A stretch of DNA of 36,394 bases from Ideonella sp. A 288 (GTDB lineage: Bacteria > Pseudomonadota > Gammaproteobacteria > Burkholderiales > Burkholderiaceae_C): assembly GCF_002198735.1 (NCBI RefSeq), contig NZ_MWLO01000129.1:3583-39976 (forward strand), given 5' to 3'. Shown one piece after another: positions 31,804 to 36,394 of the stretch; within the stretch, counting starts at the first letter, position 1, and the number at the start of each line of letters is the position of its first letter. The position numbers and the translations under genes were made by a program. Below the pieces are notes generated by a model, which searched no databases, was not told where the DNA came from, and was given only the letters and a program-made list of their open reading frames with translations.

Positions 31804-33021
31804 TCAGCCCCCCACCTCGGCCAGCCGCCGCAGCAGCACGCGCCGCTCGGGCTCCTGCCGGGCCAGGGCCACGGCGGCGCGGTAGTGCGCCTGCGCGTCG
31901 TGCAGCCGGCCGGCGCGCCGGCACAGGTCGGCGGCGGCCGCCGGCGCGGCGTGGTACCCGGCCAGCGCGGGCAGCAGGGGTTCGATCAGCGCCAGGCCGG
32001 CCTCGGGGCCGTCGCGCATGGCCACGGCCACGGCGCGGTTCAGCGCAATCACCGGGCTGGGCTCGACGCGCAGCAGCACGTCGTACAGGCCAATGATCTG
32101 CGGCCAGTCGGTGTCGGCCGCGCGGGCGGCCTCGCCATGCAGCGCGGCGATGGCCGCCTGCAGCGTGTAGGCGCCGAAGCCGTGCTGGCGCAGTGCGGCG
32201 TCGACCAAGGCTGCCCCCTCGGTGATGGCCTCGCGGTCCCACAGCGTGCGGTCCTGTTCGTCCAGCGGCACCAGGTCACCGGTCGCGGTGCGGCGCGCGG
32301 CCCTGCGGGCGTTGTGCAAGAGCTGCAGCGCCAGCAGCCCGGTCACCTCGGGCTCGGGCAACAGCTGGTGCAGCAGTCGGGCCAGGCGGATGGCCTCGTC
32401 GGCCAGTGCCTCGGCGTGCGCCGCATGCCCTTCGTTGAACACCAGGTACACCACGCGCAGCACGCTGGCCAGCCGCGCCGGCCGCTCGGCCGGGCCCGGC
32501 ACCTCGTAGGGGATGCGCGCCGCGGCGATCTTGGCCTTGGCGCGCACGATGCGCTGCGCCAGCGTGGGCGTGCCCACCAGGAAGGCGCCGGCGATGGCCT
32601 CGGTGGTCAGGCCGCACACCTCGCGCAGGGTGAGGGCGATGCGCGCCTCCTGCGACAGGCTGGGGTGGCAGCAGGTGAAGACCAGCCGCAGGCGGTCGTC
32701 CTCGATGGCCTGCGCCTGCTCGGTCAATTGCTCCCAGCCGGGCGCCTCGTCGGCCACCGCCGCGGCCTGTTCGGCGGCCTCGTCCCAGGCGACGAAGCGC
32801 CGGTCGCGGCGCATGCGGTCGATGGCCTTGAAGCGACCGGCCGAGATGAGCCAGGCCACCGGGTGGGCCGGCACGCCCTGCGTCGGCCACTGCTCGGCGG
32901 CGGCGACGAAGGCATCGTGCAGCGCCTCTTCGGCCGCATCGAAGCTGCCCAGCAGCCGCACCAGCGTCGAGAACACGCGCCGCCCTTCCTGGCGGTACAA
33001 GGCAGACACGATCTCGTTCAT
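31804..33021 (-). CDS. ECF42-group RNA polymerase sigma factor with C-terminal extension
   Basis: A 405-residue sigma-70-family factor. Region 2 (about 9-80: RRVFSTLVRLLGSFDAAEEA, with AWLISAGRFKAIDRMRRDRR) and region 4 (about 110-175: RLRLVFTCCHPSLSQEARIAL then LTTEAIAGAFLVGTPTLAQRI) recognise -10 and -35 elements. The remaining 230 residues are the helical, TPR-like extension of the ECF42 group, which replaces an anti-sigma factor as control element. No anti-sigma gene is near. Its neighbours, VOC, AHSA1 and DGPF, are the classical ECF42 context. Only 98 bases lie between its stop and the VOC start, and they hold a candidate ECF42 promoter. The ATG at 33021 is clear. No autoregulatory TGTCGA was found ahead of the sigma gene. 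Confidence 0.92.
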   Translation of the reverse strand: MNEIVSALYRQEGRRVFSTLVRLLGSFDAAEEALHDAFVAAAEQWPTQGVPAHPVAWLISAGRFKAIDRMRRDRRFVAWDEAAEQAAAVADEAPGWEQLTEQAQAIEDDRLRLVFTCCHPSLSQEARIALTLREVCGLTTEAIAGAFLVGTPTLAQRIVRAKAKIAAARIPYEVPGPAERPARLASVLRVVYLVFNEGHAAHAEALADEAIRLARLLHQLLPEPEVTGLLALQLLHNARRAARRTATGDLVPLDEQDRTLWDREAITEGAALVDAALRQHGFGAYTLQAAIAALHGEAARAADTDWPQIIGLYDVLLRVEPSPVIALNRAVAVAMRDGPEAGLALIEPLLPALAGYHAAPAAAADLCRRAGRLHDAQAHYRAAVALARQEPERRVLLRRLAEVGG

Positions 33022-33093
33022 GCGGCCCGACTAGACCACGTCGTGAGTCGGTGATCAATCCCTTGCCAGACGGGTTGGATCGCGGGTTCGGCT

Positions 33094-33398
33094 GTGCTCG
33101 GCGCCCGGCATGGCATCGCTCACGCCGCGGAGCTCGGCTTCCAGTTGCACCGGCTGGGCTGGCCCGTCGAGCGGCTGTTCGTCGACTCCGCCGGCAAGGT
33201 GGTCGAAGCCGTCAAGGCCGGCAGCGTGGACCTGGCCTTCGTCGCGATCGACCCGGTGCGTGCCGTCGACCTGGACTGCACCGTGCCCTGTGTGACACCG
33301 AGGGCGCTCACCTCGTACGGCAGGAATCGGCGCTGCAGCGCGGCGGCGACGTCGGCGGCCCCGGCACCCAGGTGGAGGTCGGCCGTGCCAGCAGGCCA
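33094..33398 (+). pseudogene. Decayed family-3 extracellular solute-binding protein gene
   Basis: A remnant of a periplasmic binding protein. The frame from 33094 reads LFVDSAGKVVEAVKAGSVDLAFVAIDP, a conserved segment of family-3 solute-binding proteins, and continues to TVPCV. The expected continuation, EGAHLVRQESALQRGGDV, is found in another frame from about 33300, so a frameshift lies between them. Homology ends near 33390. The N-terminal part and all of the second lobe are missing. The segment sits between the sigma-factor gene and the IclR gene. Confidence 0.65.
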
Positions 33399-33417
33399 TG
33401 GGCGCGCCGGGGGCGGC

Positions 33418-34239
33418 CTACCTGGCCTCGTGGCCGGCGAACTTGGCCTGCGAGATCGACGTCGCGGCCACCTGCACGTGCGACACGAGCTTGGCCTCGG
33501 CGGTGGCCAGCGTCCAGCGCGTGGTCGGCACCGAGATGTTGATGGCCGCCACCGCGAGCCCGCGGTGGTCGGTGATGGGCGCGGCCACCGAGATGTCGCC
33601 CAGCACCGTCTCGTTGGTCACCATGGCATAGCCCTGCTCGGCCGCCAGCTGGATGCGGTCGAGCAGCCGCTGCCGGTCGAGTTCGGTGTGGGGCGTGATC
33701 GCCACCATCGGGGTGCGATCGAGCACCTCGATGCGCTGCGCCAGCGCAAAGCGCGACAGGATCGCGGTGCCCGACGCCGTGTGCACCGCGGGCAGTCGGC
33801 TGCCCACCGCGAAGTCGACGTTGACCAGGTGGCGGCCCGGGAAGCGGGCCAGGAAGACGATCTCGTGGCCGTCGAGTTCCTGCAGGTTGGTGGTCTCGCC
33901 CAGCGTGCGGCTGATCTCCAGCAGGTAGGGCGAAGCGCGGTCGATCAGCTCGTTGGCGCGCAGGTAGTTGTAGGACAGCCGCAGTACCTTGGACGTCAGG
34001 CCGTAGAGCAGCGAATCGGGGATGCGGCGCAGGTAGCCCAGTGCCTCGAGCGTGTGCACCAGGCGCTGCGTGGCACTGCGGTCGAGGTCGGCGGCGCGCG
34101 CGATCTCGGCCATCGTCATGTGCCGGTGCGGGCCGTTGAAGGCCTCCAGCACCTTGAACGCCTTCTCGGTGGACCCCACGAAGAGGGACGATCGCTCCTG
34201 CAGCCTGGCGGCCCGCCTGTCATTGGTCTTCCCGGTCAC
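33418..34239 (-). CDS. IclR-family transcriptional regulator
   Basis: A 273-residue regulator with an N-terminal winged helix (SSLFVGSTEKAFKVLEAF, MTMAEIARAADLDRSATQRL and HTLEALGYL) and a C-terminal ligand-binding domain (ASPYLLEISRTLGETTNL, VHTASGTAILSRFA, ITDHRGLAVAAINISVP). The start is a GTG at 34239. Upstream residues in the open frame are Pro/Gly-rich and belong to non-coding sequence, and an AAGG lies eight bases before the GTG. It lies 55 bases after the hydroxy-acid oxidase gene on the same strand as the DapA-like gene, so it probably regulates that pair and itself. The effector is unknown. The Cys-poor ligand pocket gives no further clue. Confidence 0.88.
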   Translation of the reverse strand: MTGKTNDRRAARLQERSSLFVGSTEKAFKVLEAFNGPHRHMTMAEIARAADLDRSATQRLVHTLEALGYLRRIPDSLLYGLTSKVLRLSYNYLRANELIDRASPYLLEISRTLGETTNLQELDGHEIVFLARFPGRHLVNVDFAVGSRLPAVHTASGTAILSRFALAQRIEVLDRTPMVAITPHTELDRQRLLDRIQLAAEQGYAMVTNETVLGDISVAAPITDHRGLAVAAINISVPTTRWTLATAEAKLVSHVQVAATSISQAKFAGHEAR

Positions 34240-34294
34240 CGCGCTCGCCTTTCCCGATCCTGCATCGAAGTCGGCCAGTATCGGTGGCGGCGGC

Positions 34295-35452
34295 TCACAG
34301 CCCGCGCAGCCGCTCGAGGCTGTCCGGCCGCAGCGCCCTGGCGTCGAGGTCCTGGGCGCGCGTCTGCCCCAGCAGGCGCAGCGTGATCTCGAACTCGTCG
34401 CGCAGCAGGGCCAGCACCTCCGCCACACCGGCCGGCCCGCGCGCGGCCAGTCCGTACAGCGGCGCCCGGCCCAGCAGCACGGCCGTGGCGCCCAGGGCAC
34501 GCGCCTTGGCGATGTCGCTGCCGCGGCGCACGCCCCCGTCCACGAACAGCGCCAGCGGGCCTGCGGCGGCCACGGCCTCGGGCAGCAGTTCCAGTGCGCT
34601 GGGAGCACTGCCGAGTTGGCGCCCACCGTGGTTGCTGAGCACGACGCCGTCCAGTCCCTGGCGCCGGGCCTCGCGCACGTCCTCGACCGAGAGCACGCCC
34701 TTGACCACCACCGGACCTGCCCAGTGCGCGCGCAGCCACGCCACGTCGGACCAGGCCAGGGACCGGTCCATCTGCCGGCTCATCGCCGCCGCCTGCGCTG
34801 CCAGCCCCGTGCCCAGGCCGGCACTGCGGGCCAGGTTGACCAGCCGCGGCGCACCGCCCTGGCGCAGCATGCGCAGGCACCAGCGCGGGTGACGCAGCAG
34901 GTCGGCCGCCAGGCGCGGCGTGATCGGCACGGGCAGCCGAAAGCCGTTGCGCACGTCGTGGTCGCGCTTGCCGTGCACCACCGTGTCCACGGTGAGCATC
35001 AGCGTGGTGAAGCCGGCGGCACGGGCCCGTCGCATCATGTCCTGCGCGATGCGGCGGTCCTGCTGCACGTAGAGCTGCAGCCAGAGCTCTCCGTCGCTGG
35101 CGGCGCGCACGTCCTCGATCAGCGAGGTGGACGCCGTCGACAGCACGAAGGGCACGCCGGCCGCGTGCGCGGCGCGGGCCAGCACCTCTTCGGCACGGGG
35201 CCAGTACAGGCCGTTCAGTCCGGTGGGTCCCACCAGCATCGGCATCGCCTGGCGCCGGCCGAACACCTCGACGCCGGCATCCACCTCGGCCACGTCGCGC
35301 AGGATGCGCGGGCTGAACAGCACGCGCTCGAAGGCGGCCAGGTTGCGCGCCAGCGCCTGCCCGTCCTCGGCGCCGCCGTCGAGGTAATCGAAGGCGAAGC
35401 GCGAGAGCCGGCGCCGGGCCAGGTCCCGGTAGTCCTTGACGGCGGGCAGCAC
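34295..35452 (-). CDS. FMN-dependent alpha-hydroxy-acid dehydrogenase/oxidase
   Basis: A 385-residue TIM-barrel flavoenzyme that oxidises an L-2-hydroxy acid to the 2-keto acid, as L-lactate dehydrogenase LldD, glycolate oxidase and mandelate dehydrogenase do. Seen residues: Tyr23 in FDYLDGGAED, QLYVQ with Tyr128, LTVDTVVHGKRDHDVRNG, Lys251 in VVVKGVL, the catalytic His275 and Arg278 in SNHGGRQL, and the FMN-phosphate loop VDGGVRRGSDIAKARALGA. The start is a GTG at 35452 with GAGG nine bases upstream. It begins ten bases after the stop of the DapA-like gene, so the two form an operon. No membrane anchor insert is obvious. The substrate is not determinable, and lactate should not be assumed. 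Confidence 0.9.
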   Translation of the reverse strand: MLPAVKDYRDLARRRLSRFAFDYLDGGAEDGQALARNLAAFERVLFSPRILRDVAEVDAGVEVFGRRQAMPMLVGPTGLNGLYWPRAEEVLARAAHAAGVPFVLSTASTSLIEDVRAASDGELWLQLYVQQDRRIAQDMMRRARAAGFTTLMLTVDTVVHGKRDHDVRNGFRLPVPITPRLAADLLRHPRWCLRMLRQGGAPRLVNLARSAGLGTGLAAQAAAMSRQMDRSLAWSDVAWLRAHWAGPVVVKGVLSVEDVREARRQGLDGVVLSNHGGRQLGSAPSALELLPEAVAAAGPLALFVDGGVRRGSDIAKARALGATAVLLGRAPLYGLAARGPAGVAEVLALLRDEFEITLRLLGQTRAQDLDARALRPDSLERLRGL

Positions 35453-35462
35453 GCCAGGGACC

Positions 35463-36365
35463 TCAGGCCAACGCCGCCTCGGCCTCGAGGCATTGCGCCA
35501 GATGCACCCGCAACCGGGCCTGCAGGTCCGCCGCCGGCGGCACCAGCGGGGCCAGCACCCGTGGCGCGTCCACGCCGATCAGGTCCATCACCGACTTCAG
35601 CGGCCCCGGGTTGGTCTCGGCAAAGGCCAGGTTCATCAGGGGCATCAAGCGCCGATGCAGGGCCAGGGCCTGGTCGAGCTGGCCGGTGGAGGCCAGGTCG
35701 TGGATGGCTCGCCAGGTGCGCGGCAGCACGCTGGCGGTGACGACCACGCCGCCCTTGGCGCCTGCGGCCACGTGCAGCGGGAACAAGGTGTCTTCGCCGC
35801 TGAACACCGCGAACGCATCGGACACGCCGGCCACCACCTCGAGGAAGTGGTACATGTCGGTGTTGCAGGCCTTCATGCCGATGATGCGTTCGTGCCGTGA
35901 GAGCTCGTGCAGCACCGCGGGCGTGATCGCCACCCGCGTGCGGTAGGGGATCTCGTAGATCATGATCGGCAGCGGCGACTCGTCGGCATAGCGCATGAAG
36001 TAGTCGCGCACGCCTAGCTGCGTGGGGTTGGTGTAGTAGGGCGTGACCACCATCAGGGCGTCGGCGCCGGCCCCGGCGAAGGCCTTGCCGGCCTGCAGCG
36101 CGTCGTGGAAGCCGGGGTCCAGCACGCCGGGCACCACGGGCACCCGGCCGGCCACCGTCTCGACGCAGATGCCGGCCATGCGCACGCGTTCTTCGCGTGC
36201 CAGGGCGCCGTACTCGCCGGTGCCGCCCAGCGGCACGAGGCCGTCCACGCCGCGCTGGACCAGGTGGGTCACCAGGGTGCGTGTGGCGGGCACGTCGATG
36301 GTGTCGTCGGCCTGCACCGGGGTCGGGATGGCAGGGAAGATGCCCCGCAGCCTGGACGCGTTCAT
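35463..36365 (-). CDS. DapA/N-acetylneuraminate-lyase superfamily aldolase
   Basis: A 300-residue class I aldolase or dehydratase. The Schiff-base lysine is Lys165 in IGMKACNTD, and the catalytic tyrosine is Tyr137 in IYEIPYRTR, 28 residues earlier as in E. coli DapA; Arg142 keeps the carboxylate-binding position. The phosphate/hydroxyl loop reads GGTGE instead of GTTGE, so the first Thr of the proton relay is replaced by Gly. This argues against a housekeeping dihydrodipicolinate synthase and for another keto-acid substrate. The start at 36365 has GAGG upstream and is better than 36389. It leads an operon with an FMN hydroxy-acid oxidase ten bases downstream and an IclR regulator, suggesting a catabolic sugar-acid or keto-acid pathway. 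Confidence 0.9.
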   Translation of the reverse strand: MNASRLRGIFPAIPTPVQADDTIDVPATRTLVTHLVQRGVDGLVPLGGTGEYGALAREERVRMAGICVETVAGRVPVVPGVLDPGFHDALQAGKAFAGAGADALMVVTPYYTNPTQLGVRDYFMRYADESPLPIMIYEIPYRTRVAITPAVLHELSRHERIIGMKACNTDMYHFLEVVAGVSDAFAVFSGEDTLFPLHVAAGAKGGVVVTASVLPRTWRAIHDLASTGQLDQALALHRRLMPLMNLAFAETNPGPLKSVMDLIGVDAPRVLAPLVPPAADLQARLRVHLAQCLEAEAALA

Positions 36366-36394
36366 GGGATGCCTCGAAGGGTGGGTCATGGGTG

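Noticed and set aside
33051-33542. Single intact gene spanning 33051-33542
   Set aside because: Binding-protein similarity jumps between two frames and ends early, so a pseudogene fits better.

Overview
This window is about 36.4 kb of very GC-rich chromosome from a betaproteobacterium. The likely order is Burkholderiales, in the Rubrivivax/Leptothrix/Methylibium neighbourhood. That placement is inferred from protein style (phasin, BPSS1780-type membrane protein beside thrB, DUF1134 and DUF1161 proteins), the codon bias and the polA-thrB context. It was not tested by a search. The window reads as core and near-core chromosome: I see no insertion sequence, prophage, integrase or CRISPR array.

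Layout. 2-5 kb: a PAS-GGDEF-EAL c-di-GMP protein cut by the window edge, two GNAT acetyltransferases, a DUF1161 protein, a 52-residue membrane protein, pssA, and a small P-loop-like protein. 5-10 kb: a minus-strand run of exported proteins (CxxC protein, TlpA-like thioredoxin, transglutaminase-like protein, TonB-dependent receptor). 9.9-12.3 kb: uvrD, whose start codon shares one palindrome with the divergent exported protein. 12.4-16.5 kb: phoX behind an array of four Pho-box half-sites, then BPSS1780-thrB. 16.7-19.5 kb: polA. 19.6-24.2 kb: DUF1134 protein, ppx, a dienelactone-hydrolase family protein, a ZIP metal transporter and a universal stress protein. 24.4 kb: tRNA-Asp with its own promoter and terminator. 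24.6-29 kb: a two-component system of the KdpDE family, with the sensor lacking its usual N-terminal half, followed by the potassium transporter kup. 29-29.9 kb: a phasin gene behind two PhaR-type operators. 30-33 kb: an ECF42-type sigma factor and its VOC, AHSA1 and DGPF/YciI genes plus a thioesterase. 33.1-36.4 kb: a decayed binding-protein gene, an IclR regulator, an FMN hydroxy-acid oxidase and a DapA-superfamily enzyme.

The most interesting results are regulatory. (1) A 19-bp direct-repeat element is shared by the kdpD-like and kup promoters (15 of 19 positions), with the same distance to a candidate -10. This suggests that KdpE here runs the Kup transporter rather than a kdpFABC pump. 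(2) Four Pho-box half-sites in exact 11-bp register precede phoX. (3) A TGTCGA-N17-CGAC promoter fits the ECF42 group and lies between that sigma gene and its partner genes. (4) Two TGCTGC-N3-GCAGCA type palindromes bracket the phasin promoter. (5) Several genes have a -10-like box 6-8 bases before ATG and no ribosome-binding site, as expected for leaderless transcripts. The exported thioredoxin/transglutaminase/TonB-receptor operon is the best candidate for an undescribed functional system. Its substrate cannot be read from the sequence.
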